Source: a virus | Direction: 5' to 3' (one strand) | Length of the DNA stretch: 44,190 nucleotides | IMG/VR virus record: IMGVR_UViG_3300033064_000522 | Coordinates: 1 to 44,190 of that record | The notes under the pieces: generated by a model | Databases searched by the model: none | What the model was told of the DNA's origin: nothing | What the model saw: the letters and a program-made list of their open reading frames with translations, nothing else | Position numbers and translations under genes: made by a program | Shown: one piece after another, positions 33,916 through 40,948 of the stretch | Layout of the letters: every line of letters starts with the position of its first letter | Numbering within the stretch: position 1 is the stretch's first letter

Positions 33916-35982
33916 TTGAGTAGAAAGATAAAATTATTTCTGGCTGGCCTGTTTGTAACTGGTTGGCTATTTTTTATAGGCCCAACTTATGCGTGGGCGA
34001 CAGAGCAAGGCGGACAAGAACAAGTAGTAGTAAGTCCAGCGCAAGTGGCGGTAAATACAACCATTGCAACAGCCACCACTGAAGTTGCACAAGCAGTATC
34101 AGCATCAGAGTCTGCAACTGCAATAATTGCAACTGCGGTTCAAGCAGTAACAACATCTAACACGGCCGTATCAGCAGCAAACACTGCAGTCACTGCAGCA
34201 ACTATTGCGGTAGCAGAAGTTCCTTTGCTTATAGAAACAGCAACTACTTTAATTCAATCAGCACAAACATCAGTAGAGTCAACCGCAGCAACTGTATCGG
34301 CAGCAAATACTGCGGTGGTAGCAGTATCTCCAGCCCTAGCAGAGGCTCAAACACAATTAACTCAGGCAAACGTTGCAATTAATACTGCTCAAGATGCAGT
34401 AAATGATTTGGTAGCTACAGTTGGCACAACATCAAATGTTTTAGCAAATACAGATGACGCAGGAATTCTTATGAATTTACCATTTAATTTACAATTAGGT
34501 GGAGTTACATATTCAAATGTTTATGTTAGTTCTAATGCAACAATAACTTTTGGTGTCAATGAAGGACAAAACTACTCTTCTACACCTAATGCTCCTTCAA
34601 TTTCTGTGGCAGGTTACGATTGGACTACGTGGAGCAATGGCTCTGGTATTACTTATTCAACAACAACTAACACCCTGTCTATTGCTTGGGATGTTCGTGT
34701 ATTTCCTTTAACAACAGCAGAAACACAGATGACTCAAATTAGATTTAATGCAGATGTAAATCCATCAGACAGTGCTTGGTCAGCAGACATAAGTGTTACT
34801 GGACCAATACCAAACGGAACAAGATTCAACGTAAGAGAAGTTGCTGGCGGAGCAATAACTAATACTCCAGATACAAATGCTGGTTCTGGATATAACGCAA
34901 CAATTAGTCAAGGCGCTGCATTTATCCCTACCCCCGATCCAGACAATGCAACGGTATTGGCAGCAATTGATACAGCAAATGCACAAATTGCTGCGTTAAA
35001 CTCAGCAATTACAGCAGTTGTTGCAACAAATACAGCAAATACAAATACAGCTATTGCACCAATAGCAACTGTTTCACAAAATATTTTAACTGCATTATCG
35101 ACAGCAGCTACATTCTTAGCCACAAAGTTAGCAGAGGTAGCACCGCCATCTTTGGTTTATACTGCACCAACACCACCTGAGCCACCCGCAGAAGAGCCAC
35201 CAGTAGTAGAGCCACCCGCAGAAGAGCCACCAGTAGTAGAGCCACCCGCAGAAGAGCCACCAGTAATAGAGCCACCTGCAGAAGAGCCACCAGTAATAGA
35301 GCCACCTGCAGAAGAGCCACCACTAACTGTAGAGGAAATTGAAAACATTATTGATGAGCTAGTTTCTACTGGAGAGTTATCTAACTCTGATTCAGAAATT
35401 ATTTTAGATGCATTAAGAGCAGATGGAGAGATTACATCTGATGAAGTTAGTGCTCTTTCTGAAGCTTTATCTGCTGATGGCGAATTTACTAGCGAAGAAG
35501 TAGCATTAGTTGTAGAGGCAATTATTGAGGCAGCGGATGGGGAAGCAATTACGGCAGAAGCTATAACAGATGCTGGACTTACCTATAATGACTTGCCAGA
35601 AGCTACCCCCGTTGAAGTAAGGCAGGATGAGAATGGAAATTCCGTTATAATAGTAGCAGAGATAGCGGCAGCTTTACAGGTGCTTGAATCTCCAGCAAAA
35701 TTTGTTTCAGCAGTATTTAATGATCCAGGACAGGCACTAACAGCTGTATTAAATATTGGTGCTGACATGAGTGATGAAGAGCGTAAAGGCGCAGAAGAAA
35801 TGATAGTTTCTGCAATTATTGCAAGTAATGCTGCAATTAACGCAGTTAGCGTTGCAGGAAATGCTGCCGCAAATGCTGCATCATCTGCATCTAGAACGGC
35901 AACTGGAGGAACAACTCCTAAAGGACCAAGCGGCGGTGGACCAATGGGTGGAGATCCAAGAATAAGGAGAAGAAAACCATGA
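33916..35982 (+). CDS. Large secreted surface protein with Pro/Glu repeats
   Basis: A 688-residue protein. TTG 33916 is chosen because GGAGA lies 6 bases before it; an ATG at 33904 overlaps the palindrome and would add METQ. The N-terminus is a signal peptide or anchor (LFLAGLFVTGWLFFIGPTYA). Residues 30-170 form an Ala/Thr-rich coiled coil, 175-335 a nidogen-like or jelly-roll domain (YSNVYVSSNATITFG), then EPPAEEPPVV repeats (422-469), EF-hand-like acidic helices (ADGEITSDEVSAL, ADGEFTSEEVALV) and a Gly-rich basic end (RIRRRKP). It is probably exported. It lies just upstream of the lysis genes, so a role in envelope change or lysis is possible. Confidence 0.7.
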   Translation: MSRKIKLFLAGLFVTGWLFFIGPTYAWATEQGGQEQVVVSPAQVAVNTTIATATTEVAQAVSASESATAIIATAVQAVTTSNTAVSAANTAVTAATIAVAEVPLLIETATTLIQSAQTSVESTAATVSAANTAVVAVSPALAEAQTQLTQANVAINTAQDAVNDLVATVGTTSNVLANTDDAGILMNLPFNLQLGGVTYSNVYVSSNATITFGVNEGQNYSSTPNAPSISVAGYDWTTWSNGSGITYSTTTNTLSIAWDVRVFPLTTAETQMTQIRFNADVNPSDSAWSADISVTGPIPNGTRFNVREVAGGAITNTPDTNAGSGYNATISQGAAFIPTPDPDNATVLAAIDTANAQIAALNSAITAVVATNTANTNTAIAPIATVSQNILTALSTAATFLATKLAEVAPPSLVYTAPTPPEPPAEEPPVVEPPAEEPPVVEPPAEEPPVIEPPAEEPPVIEPPAEEPPLTVEEIENIIDELVSTGELSNSDSEIILDALRADGEITSDEVSALSEALSADGEFTSEEVALVVEAIIEAADGEAITAEAITDAGLTYNDLPEATPVEVRQDENGNSVIIVAEIAAALQVLESPAKFVSAVFNDPGQALTAVLNIGADMSDEERKGAEEMIVSAIIASNAAINAVSVAGNAAANAASSASRTATGGTTPKGPSGGGPMGGDPRIRRRKP
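35179..35320 (+). repeat. 30-bp in-frame tandem repeat, about 4.7 copies
   Basis: Copies begin at 35179, 35209, 35239, 35269 and 35299 (partial). Each encodes EPPAEEPPVV or EPPAEEPPVI. Copies 1 and 2 are identical, and the later ones differ at one or two bases, suggesting recent expansion. The product is a stiff acidic Pro-rich spacer typical of wall-spanning stalks. Confidence 0.9.
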
Positions 35983-36152
35983 TTAAGAGAGTAATAAAAG
36001 ATATGATAGACCAGTTATGGACCCTATTAGGAATGTTTATTGCTTGGGTAGTTCTTGACGGATCTGCAAAAACCGTTGTTGGATATGCAATTATTGGCAC
36101 ACTAATAGCCTGGGCCGTTACTTATCCAATTAGAAATAAAGATTTAGAATAG
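35979..36152 (+). CDS. Small two-TM protein, holin candidate, 57 aa
   Basis: A short gene starting in the stop of the previous one (ATGA). Two hydrophobic segments, LLGMFIAWVVLDG (about 16-28) and VVGYAIIGTLIAWAVTYPI (about 33-51), are joined by a short polar turn. The N-terminus is basic (MIKRVIKDM). It sits at the head of the lysis region with lipoprotein, another membrane protein and endolysin behind. The size and topology suit a small holin or antiholin, but many small phage membrane proteins look like this. Confidence 0.6.
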   Translation: MIKRVIKDMIDQLWTLLGMFIAWVVLDGSAKTVVGYAIIGTLIAWAVTYPIRNKDLE

Positions 36153-36154
36153 GG

Positions 36155-36160
36155 TATAAT
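36155..36160 (+). promoter_or_regulatory. Leaderless -10 of the lysis unit
   Basis: TATAAT 36155-36160 is followed by exactly six bases and the ATG at 36167. No good -35 is visible. Confidence 0.6.
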
Positions 36161-36166
36161 AGGATT

Positions 36167-36364
36167 ATGAAGAAACTAATCCCTATTGCTTTATCAGGCA
36201 TACTAATGCTATCCTTAAGTGGATGCGGCTATGACGGTAATTATCGTTATCCATGCCAAGATCCAAAAAATTGGGAATCAGCAGAGTGCAAACCACCAAT
36301 CTGTACAGCTAACGGGGCTTGTCCAGAAGACTTAGTAGAGATGAAGGAGCCAACAAATGGCTAA
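36167..36364 (+). CDS. Small lipoprotein
   Basis: A 65-residue protein with a type II signal: basic MKK, hydrophobic PIALSGILMLSLSG and lipobox LSGC (Cys20). The mature part has four further Cys (CQDPKN, ECKPPIC, ACPED) and is acidic. It would be lipid-anchored outside the membrane. In the lysis region it may be an Rz1-like partner or a superinfection-exclusion protein; these are inference. Its start is leaderless, and it overlaps the next gene by 8 bases. Confidence 0.75.
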   Translation: MKKLIPIALSGILMLSLSGCGYDGNYRYPCQDPKNWESAECKPPICTANGACPEDLVEMKEPTNG

Positions 36365-36764
36365 AGAAAGATTATCCCCACAAGACTTAGACGCAAGACT
36401 TAAATTTATTTTAGGTATAACTTTAGGATCAATTTTATTTATTACAGCAACAGGAATCATGTATGCGTTAATATTTGTTACACAGCCAGTTACTGGTCAA
36501 TCAGAAAACGACAAGATGTTCTTTAACGTTCTAGGTAGCGTTGCAACATTTATTACAGGAACACTTGCTGGTTTACTAATTGGATCATCTGGAGCTAAAG
36601 ACGTAATGTCAGCACAGCTGGCTAATAAAGAGATGGATGCTAAAAATACTGCAGCAGATAAAACACTTGAAGCAGAAATTGATGCAACAGCTGCACGTTT
36701 AGCAGCAAAGCCAGACGGAGCGATGCCAGAGGCTCAACCAGTAGATACTAATTGGGATAAGTAA
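36357..36764 (+). CDS. Holin-like membrane protein, 135 aa
   Basis: AAGGAG is placed 7 bases before ATG 36357. Two clear TM helices, FILGITLGSILFITATGIMY (about 17-37) and VLGSVATFITGTLAGLLIGS (about 58-77), are followed by a charged cytoplasmic tail with a helix (MDAKNTAADKTLEAEIDATA). The gene directly before an endolysin with this topology is the usual place of a class II holin. Of the two membrane proteins here this is the better holin candidate. Confidence 0.65.
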   Translation: MAKERLSPQDLDARLKFILGITLGSILFITATGIMYALIFVTQPVTGQSENDKMFFNVLGSVATFITGTLAGLLIGSSGAKDVMSAQLANKEMDAKNTAADKTLEAEIDATAARLAAKPDGAMPEAQPVDTNWDK

Positions 36765-36766
36765 TC

Positions 36767-37336
36767 GTGGCAGATCAAGGTACAGCAGCACGTCTTATTG
36801 AAGTTGCTACAGCAGAAGTTGGAACTATTGAAGGTCCAAAAGATAATGAAACAAAATATGGCGCTTACACAAAAATGAACTTTCAACCTTGGTGTGGATC
36901 ATTCGTTAACTGGTGTGCAAATGAGGCTGGTGTAAAAATCCCTAATACTGTTTACACTCCAAGTGGAGCGCAAGCATTTAAAAAAGCTGGAGCATGGATT
37001 GATGGAGATATTGCAGATCCAGAGCCAGGCGATATTGTTTATTTTGATTTTCCATCAGACGGTGTAGATAGAATTTCTCACGTTGGCATTGTTGTAAAAG
37101 ACAATGAAGACGGAACTGTTTGGTGTATTGAAGGAAATACTACTTCAAAGAAAAAGGGAAGCCAAAGAAATGGCGGAGAAGTTTGCAAACAACTTCGTGC
37201 TTTTAAGAAGAATAAGGCTAGAGTAATGATTTCAATTGTAGGCTTTGGTCGCCCAAAGTTTGGCAAAATATCTAAAACTAGTTCATCACCAGATAAATCT
37301 AAGGTATGTAAGGCCTGTGGCCAAACAGTAAAATAA
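36767..37336 (+). CDS. CHAP-domain endolysin
   Basis: A 189-residue protein starting at GTG 36767 just after the holin-like gene. The CHAP cysteine is in PWCGSFVNWC (C43), the His in HVGIVV (H105) and the third residue in IEGNT (E122/N124). These domains are amidases or endopeptidases of peptidoglycan. No signal peptide is present, so it needs a holin. The C-terminus has a CKACG pair (about 181-184) and a basic linker. It is probably the main lysis enzyme. Confidence 0.88.
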   Translation: MADQGTAARLIEVATAEVGTIEGPKDNETKYGAYTKMNFQPWCGSFVNWCANEAGVKIPNTVYTPSGAQAFKKAGAWIDGDIADPEPGDIVYFDFPSDGVDRISHVGIVVKDNEDGTVWCIEGNTTSKKKGSQRNGGEVCKQLRAFKKNKARVMISIVGFGRPKFGKISKTSSSPDKSKVCKACGQTVK

Positions 37337-37480
37337 ATGAATATATATAAAGTTAAACTAGAAGTAGATGTAGAAATAGAAGCTTTTAATGAAGACGATG
37401 CATTAGATTATTCTAGCGATATCTTTGGCGTAGATGATGAAATAAAAAATGTCAAAGTAGTTAGCATAAAGGAGAAATAA
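37337..37480 (+). CDS. Small acidic protein, 47 aa
   Basis: A short gene beginning right after the endolysin stop and sharing a TAATG with the next gene. The product MNIYKVKLEVDVEIEAFNED continues as an acidic alpha-beta peptide. No SD is visible, so translation would rely on coupling. The function is unknown. An AAAGGAG inside its last codons serves the next gene. Confidence 0.5.
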   Translation: MNIYKVKLEVDVEIEAFNEDDALDYSSDIFGVDDEIKNVKVVSIKEK

Positions 37481-38256
37481 TGGCAAAAGAGGGATACAAG
37501 CCGACATCTGGAATGCAATCTGCAGCCCGTCGTGCAATTAAATTAAAAGAGCAGGGTAAGGCTAAGGGAGCGGGAACAATTGTAGGATGGACCCGTGCAG
37601 GACAATTAGCAAGAGGCGAGACTTTAAGTTTATCTACAGTTAAAAGAATGTACTCATTCTTCTCACGTCATGAAGTGGATAAAAAAGGCAAGGACTTCAA
37701 TAATGCCGAGAACCCATCTAATGGTAAAATTATGTGGTTGGCATGGGGCGGAGACGCAGGTTTTTCCTGGTCCCGTAAAATAGTAAATAGGGAGAAAAAT
37801 ATGAAAAAAAGTTTAGAAATTCAAGAAGTAGTAGAAGAGATCAAGAGCATCTTGTCAGACGCAGTTAACCCCGCAGAGACAATTGTTGAAATTGCAGATG
37901 ATTTAGAAAAAGCTAATGCAATAAATGTCCCAATGGGAGAAAAAGTAGAGAGTAATAAAATTAAAAAAGAATACGAAGGCTGTGGTTGCGAAACCTGTAA
38001 AGCAATGAACGTAAGTTGCGAAGACTGTCCTGTGTGCTCAGAAGATATGGCAATGAGCAAGAATTATCAATCTGAAAATGAAGAAGAAGATAAGTGGAAT
38101 AATATGGAAAAGGCATGCTGGGAAGGATATGAGCAGCGTGGAATGAAAGACAAGGGTGGCCGCAAGGTTCCTAATTGTGTATATGTTGGAAAGTCTGGAG
38201 ATATGCCTAAAGAAGAAGTAAAGAAGTCCATATGGAATGGAACTTTTCTTAAATAA
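37480..38256 (+). CDS. Phage protein with KVPNCVY end motif and zinc-like cluster
   Basis: A 258-residue protein with a strong RBS (AAAGGAG). The N-terminal 105 residues (SAARRAIKLKEQGKAKGAGT, STVKRMYSFFSRHEVDKKGK, IMWLAWGGDAGFSWSRKIV) form a recurrent phage domain of unknown function. Cys-rich GCGCETCKAM and CEDCPVCSED (about 168-188) look metal-binding. The end WEGYEQRGMKDKGGRKVPNC is a motif often seen at the end of capsid-associated or portal-fused phage proteins. It may be a head-related or internal virion protein. Confidence 0.55.
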   Translation: MAKEGYKPTSGMQSAARRAIKLKEQGKAKGAGTIVGWTRAGQLARGETLSLSTVKRMYSFFSRHEVDKKGKDFNNAENPSNGKIMWLAWGGDAGFSWSRKIVNREKNMKKSLEIQEVVEEIKSILSDAVNPAETIVEIADDLEKANAINVPMGEKVESNKIKKEYEGCGCETCKAMNVSCEDCPVCSEDMAMSKNYQSENEEEDKWNNMEKACWEGYEQRGMKDKGGRKVPNCVYVGKSGDMPKEEVKKSIWNGTFLK

Positions 38257-38259
38257 CTA

Positions 38260-38309
38260 TTGACAAGACCGCAGCTCCTATTGTATAATAATACTTGGGA
38301 TGCTGCGGT
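38260..38309 (+). promoter_or_regulatory. whiB-unit promoter with flanking inverted repeat
   Basis: TTGACA (38260-38265), an 18-base spacer and TATAAT (38284-38289). ACCGCAGC (38268-38275) and GCTGCGGT (38302-38309) are an 8-bp inverted repeat flanking the -10 and the expected start near 38296, a credible operator. A 6-codon frame (ATG 38300, MLRFNS) lies in the leader. Confidence 0.75.
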
Positions 38310-38326
38310 TTAACAGTTAGGGAAAA

Positions 38327-38560
38327 ATGCTACATTTAAAACCGCTTGGGGTAGAGGTATTTATATCCAAATCTCAATCTAATCAACTAGACTCATACTG
38401 GAATAATTATGATCTTATGTTGTGGAAAAAAACCCACTCTGGATTTTTTAATGTAAAAGGTTTATTTAGAAAAAATTCGTGGGGAATTGTTGAAAAATTT
38501 TCAATGACCAATGATGGCACATGGGTGCTTCCAAAAAAATATGTCAGATATCTTAAATAA
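38327..38560 (+). CDS. Protein upstream of WhiB, unknown, 77 aa
   Basis: A basic, aromatic-rich 77-residue protein (WNNYDLMLWKKTHSGFFNV, KNSWGIVEKFSMTNDGTWVL). The RBS AGGG is weak. It overlaps the WhiB gene by 20 bases and shares its promoter, so the two products are probably made together. No family is recognised. Confidence 0.55.
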   Translation: MLHLKPLGVEVFISKSQSNQLDSYWNNYDLMLWKKTHSGFFNVKGLFRKNSWGIVEKFSMTNDGTWVLPKKYVRYLK

Positions 38561-38852
38561 TTTAGGGGTAGACCAGGAAGATTTTGAATGGTGGCACCTG
38601 TCCGTATGTAGGGGCATGGACACCAACCTATTCTACGATAAGTATGAGATAGATAACAATATTGCAAAAAATATAGATGAAGCATGTTTATCATGCCCAG
38701 TTATAGATATTTGTTTTAAAAATGGCACAACTAACGATGAGTACGGAGTTTGGGGTGGAGTGTATTTAAACGCTGGATTAATTGATAAATCTAGAAATCT
38801 ACATAAAACCGCAGAGGTTTGGAAAAGGTTGAAGAAAAAAAATGTTTATTGA
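38541..38852 (+). CDS. WhiB-family Fe-S transcription factor
   Basis: A 103-residue protein from ATG 38541; an in-frame ATG at 38511 is possible. Four cysteines, C23 (SVCRGMDTNLF), C49-x2-C52-x5-C58, fit the 4Fe-4S ligand pattern C-xn-C-x2-C-x5-C, followed by the family turn GVWGG (69-73) and a basic C-terminus (WKRLKKKNVY). WhiB proteins bind the principal sigma factor and redirect transcription. Phage versions are known to disturb host WhiB regulation. It may sense redox or NO or switch the phage genes. Confidence 0.9.
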   Translation: MSDILNNLGVDQEDFEWWHLSVCRGMDTNLFYDKYEIDNNIAKNIDEACLSCPVIDICFKNGTTNDEYGVWGGVYLNAGLIDKSRNLHKTAEVWKRLKKKNVY

Positions 38853-39171
38853 TAAGAGTGCAGAAAAACAAGCTGAGCACTTTAAGTATGGCATAAACCA
38901 TTGGAATGGTGAGCCAATGAAACCTGTATTTTATACAAAAGAAATGGCTCAAAAGGTAAGAGAAATCAAAAAGCCAGTACCAGATCTTTTGATGGATATA
39001 GTTTTATACCCAGATTTTTTAACTATTAGGCTGTATGAAGACAATTTCGTAATGTATGATGGCATTAAAAAAGAGATGGTTATCAATTACGTGACTAAGG
39101 TTAAAAAGCTTTTAGAGTCATATGGAGTAAGATGCGAGTTGGAAGGACAACCTAGCCGTGGAATATTATGA
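38842..39171 (+). CDS. Unknown protein, 109 aa
   Basis: The ATG at 38842 overlaps the WhiB end by 11 bases. The core VPDLLMDIVLYPDFLTIRLYE and MVINYVTKVKKLLESYGVRC looks alpha-beta. It has no signal peptide and no recognisable motif. It is probably co-transcribed with whiB. Confidence 0.55.
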   Translation: MFIDKSAEKQAEHFKYGINHWNGEPMKPVFYTKEMAQKVREIKKPVPDLLMDIVLYPDFLTIRLYEDNFVMYDGIKKEMVINYVTKVKKLLESYGVRCELEGQPSRGIL

Positions 39172-39352
39172 TACAATATACGTAGTGTTTATTCCTTTAG
39201 AGCAAGCTCATGGAGTTGTAGACCAATTAGGCGCATTTGCCTCAATTGTTAAATACAAAAAAAAAGGAATCGAGTGTGAAGTATTAATGGATAATAACGA
39301 TTTTATAGTAATGGATGAGATCACACACGTACACGTAGAGGAAATAATCTAA
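39158..39352 (+). CDS. Unknown protein, 64 aa
   Basis: Starts at GTG 39158 with GGAAGGA 10 bases upstream. A small alpha-beta protein (YVVFIPLEQAHGVVDQLGAF, then ITHVHVEEII). It overlaps the previous gene by 14 bases and is joined by TAATG to the next. The function is unknown. Confidence 0.5.
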   Translation: MEYYDTIYVVFIPLEQAHGVVDQLGAFASIVKYKKKGIECEVLMDNNDFIVMDEITHVHVEEII

Positions 39353-39588
39353 TGGACAAAGTTCTTTGTTATTCTTGTAATAAGACTAAAAATAAATTAG
39401 TTGTAAAAAAATCAAATCTGTTTCCAATTAGTTTGTTAATGTGCGAATCTTGCATTCTTTCTAAACTAGAGCCTAGATGGGCAATAATTTTATCTGGCAG
39501 GCAAAACGGGTCAGAATCTGTAAAGGATTTAATCCTTAAGCGTAGATATATTGGTGATGAAATTACAGCATCGGAGCTGTTAGTCTAA
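39352..39588 (+). CDS. Small zinc-ribbon protein, 78 aa
   Basis: CYSCNK (C6, C9) and CESC (C31, C34) form a treble-clef or ribbon pair. The remainder is a helical basic tail (SVKDLILKRRYIGDEITASE). It overlaps the previous stop and is the last gene of the whiB unit. Unknown role, likely a nucleic-acid or protein adaptor. Confidence 0.6.
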   Translation: MDKVLCYSCNKTKNKLVVKKSNLFPISLLMCESCILSKLEPRWAIILSGRQNGSESVKDLILKRRYIGDEITASELLV

Positions 39589-39601
39589 ACAATAACTGCG
39601 G

Positions 39602-39607
39602 TATAAT
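39602..39607 (+). promoter_or_regulatory. -10 element, near-leaderless
   Basis: TATAAT 39602-39607 lies 8 bases before the ATG at 39616. A second TATAAT (39612-39617) overlaps the start codon. No -35 is obvious. Confidence 0.45.
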
Positions 39608-39615
39608 TAGGTATA

Positions 39616-39936
39616 ATGAATCAATCTTCCCTTATTATTGCTATTTGTGCCGCTATATTGAGTGGCATGGGTACAGCCATAATTGCAGGACTTAGAGATA
39701 ATGTTAAAGAAAAAAGAAGACAGGTTGAGCGAGACCAAGACCATTTAAGGCTAGAAGTTAAAGACCTTAAAATTGAATTATATAAAATTGATCGTGAATT
39801 GACTGAATGGAAAGATAAATACTATAATGCCATTCAAGAATTAATTCTTGTAAAAGCAGAGCTGGAGAGCACCCTGTCTCAGCTTGACCACATAGAGCAT
39901 CATTCTGAGTCACTGGACACAGAATTTTTAATTTAG
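39616..39936 (+). CDS. Single-TM coiled-coil protein (Rz-like topology)
   Basis: A 106-residue protein: an N-terminal helix SLIIAICAAILSGMGTAIIA (about 5-24) followed by a long Glu/Lys-rich coiled coil (RDQDHLRLEVKDLKIELYKI ... ELESTLSQLDHIEHH). This resembles i-spanin or stalk proteins in topology. In a monoderm actinobacterium the role would differ, for example membrane anchoring of a partner. Confidence 0.55.
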   Translation: MNQSSLIIAICAAILSGMGTAIIAGLRDNVKEKRRQVERDQDHLRLEVKDLKIELYKIDRELTEWKDKYYNAIQELILVKAELESTLSQLDHIEHHSESLDTEFLI

Positions 39937-39942
39937 TATACT
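39914..39942 (+). promoter_or_regulatory. Promoter of the proteasome-like gene
   Basis: TGGACA (39914-39919), a 17-base spacer and TATACT (39937-39942). Seven bases separate it from ATG 39950, so the transcript starts at or one base before the start codon. Confidence 0.7.
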
Positions 39943-39949
39943 ATGAAGT

Positions 39950-40519
39950 ATGACCGCTGTCGTAGCCTTAATTCACGAAAACAAAGTCCTCCTTGGGGGA
40001 GACTCTGCTGCGTCTGATGAAAAAAGTGGACTCATATTTCAAAGAATAGATCCAAAGGTTTTTAAAATAGGACAATTTGGTATAGCATTTGTAGATAGTT
40101 TTAGAATGGGTCAAATTTTACAGTATAGCTGGACCCCTCCTGTTTACAAACCTACTGTTGGATTTAAGAACTTAGATAAATTTATGAGAACAAAATTTAT
40201 AGAATCAATTAAAGAAACATTTAAAGAACATGGTTACGGAAATCAAAACCCAGGATCAACTGATGATGGCGATGAAGGCGGAGTATTCTTAATAGCAGTT
40301 CAGGGAGCGGGAAGAGTATTTGTAATGGATACAGATTTTCATATTGGGGAAGCAGATGTTCAGTATATGGCAGAGGGAAGTGGTCAAATGCTAGCCTTAG
40401 GTTCTCTTTTCTCTACTTCAGCAGTTAAAGCACCTCGTAAGCGTGTTAGAATAGCATTAGAAGCGGCAGCAAAATTTAACATGAATGTAAGGCCACCGTT
40501 TACAATAATTGAAATTTAG
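39950..40519 (+). CDS. Proteasome-beta-like Ntn-hydrolase
   Basis: A 189-residue protein. After Met removal it starts T1-A-V-V-A and has D17 (GGDSA) and a Lys at 35 (DPKVFK; K33 in proteasomes), then a GSG near 142-144 (AEGSGQMLALGSL), the site of the oxyanion Ser in beta subunits. This is the T1/D17/K33 pattern of proteasome beta and HslV. It lacks the pro-peptide of bacterial PrcB (Met-Thr only) and is shorter (HslV about 175). Actinobacterial hosts often carry proteasomes. It could be an independent peptidase or interfere with the host 20S core. Confidence 0.7.
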   Translation: MTAVVALIHENKVLLGGDSAASDEKSGLIFQRIDPKVFKIGQFGIAFVDSFRMGQILQYSWTPPVYKPTVGFKNLDKFMRTKFIESIKETFKEHGYGNQNPGSTDDGDEGGVFLIAVQGAGRVFVMDTDFHIGEADVQYMAEGSGQMLALGSLFSTSAVKAPRKRVRIALEAAAKFNMNVRPPFTIIEI

Positions 40520-40527
40520 AGTATACT
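40499..40527 (+). promoter_or_regulatory. Leaderless promoter
   Basis: TTTACA (40499-40504), a 17-base spacer and TATACT (40522-40527), then exactly six bases to ATG 40534. The -35 lies in the last codons of the proteasome-like gene. Confidence 0.75.
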
Positions 40528-40533
40528 AATACC

Positions 40534-40743
40534 ATGGACATGAATAACTTGAGACCAACAGACTATTCAAAAGCTATGGATTTAAGAGGCACTCCTACAC
40601 ATGTGTGCCCATGCGGAGGATTTGTCTGGAACGTTAAAGTTGTATTTTATGAATCAGAAATTGCACAATATTTTTTGGACATGGAATGTTCAAATTGCGG
40701 TAGCCTTGCTACTGCCCCTACACCAGAGGACAGACTTATATGA
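40534..40743 (+). CDS. Small zinc-ribbon protein, 69 aa
   Basis: Two CxC/CxxC knuckles (VCPCGG and ECSNCGS) about 27 residues apart, with aromatic beta strands between (FVWNVKVVFYE). It is probably a zinc ribbon without signal. Leaderless start, no SD. It overlaps the next gene by ATGA. Confidence 0.6.
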   Translation: MDMNNLRPTDYSKAMDLRGTPTHVCPCGGFVWNVKVVFYESEIAQYFLDMECSNCGSLATAPTPEDRLI

Positions 40744-40910
40744 GAAAATCAGAAAGACTTAGATTAGTAGAGATGCAACTACTTAGAATGGAATTTGAGG
40801 TTGAGCTATTAAATCACATGCTAGCATCCCTCATGGAAAGCAATAACCTATCTAAGCCAGATCTAGACGCTGGGAAATGGTATAGAAAGAGATTAGATAA
40901 CCTAGAGTAG
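40740..40910 (+). CDS. Small helical protein, 56 aa
   Basis: A short gene in the ATGA overlap. The product MRKSERLRLVEMQLLRMEFE continues as an amphipathic helix with a basic end (DAGKWYRKRLDNLE). It is probably a coiled-coil adaptor. The function is unknown. Confidence 0.55.
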   Translation: MRKSERLRLVEMQLLRMEFEVELLNHMLASLMESNNLSKPDLDAGKWYRKRLDNLE

Positions 40911-40913
40911 GTC

Positions 40914-40942
40914 TTGACAGATCTTTGCCGATTTAGTAAAAT
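40914..40942 (+). promoter_or_regulatory. Leaderless consensus promoter
   Basis: TTGACA (40914-40919), a 17-base spacer and TAAAAT (40937-40942), with exactly six bases to the ATG at 40949. This is the best -35 among the leaderless set. Confidence 0.85.
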
Positions 40943-40948
40943 TAAGGC

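Noticed and set aside
35179-35320. Regular 30-bp repeats resembling a CRISPR array
   Set aside because: The repeats are contiguous, have no spacers and stay in frame as EPPAEEPPVV inside a coding gene.
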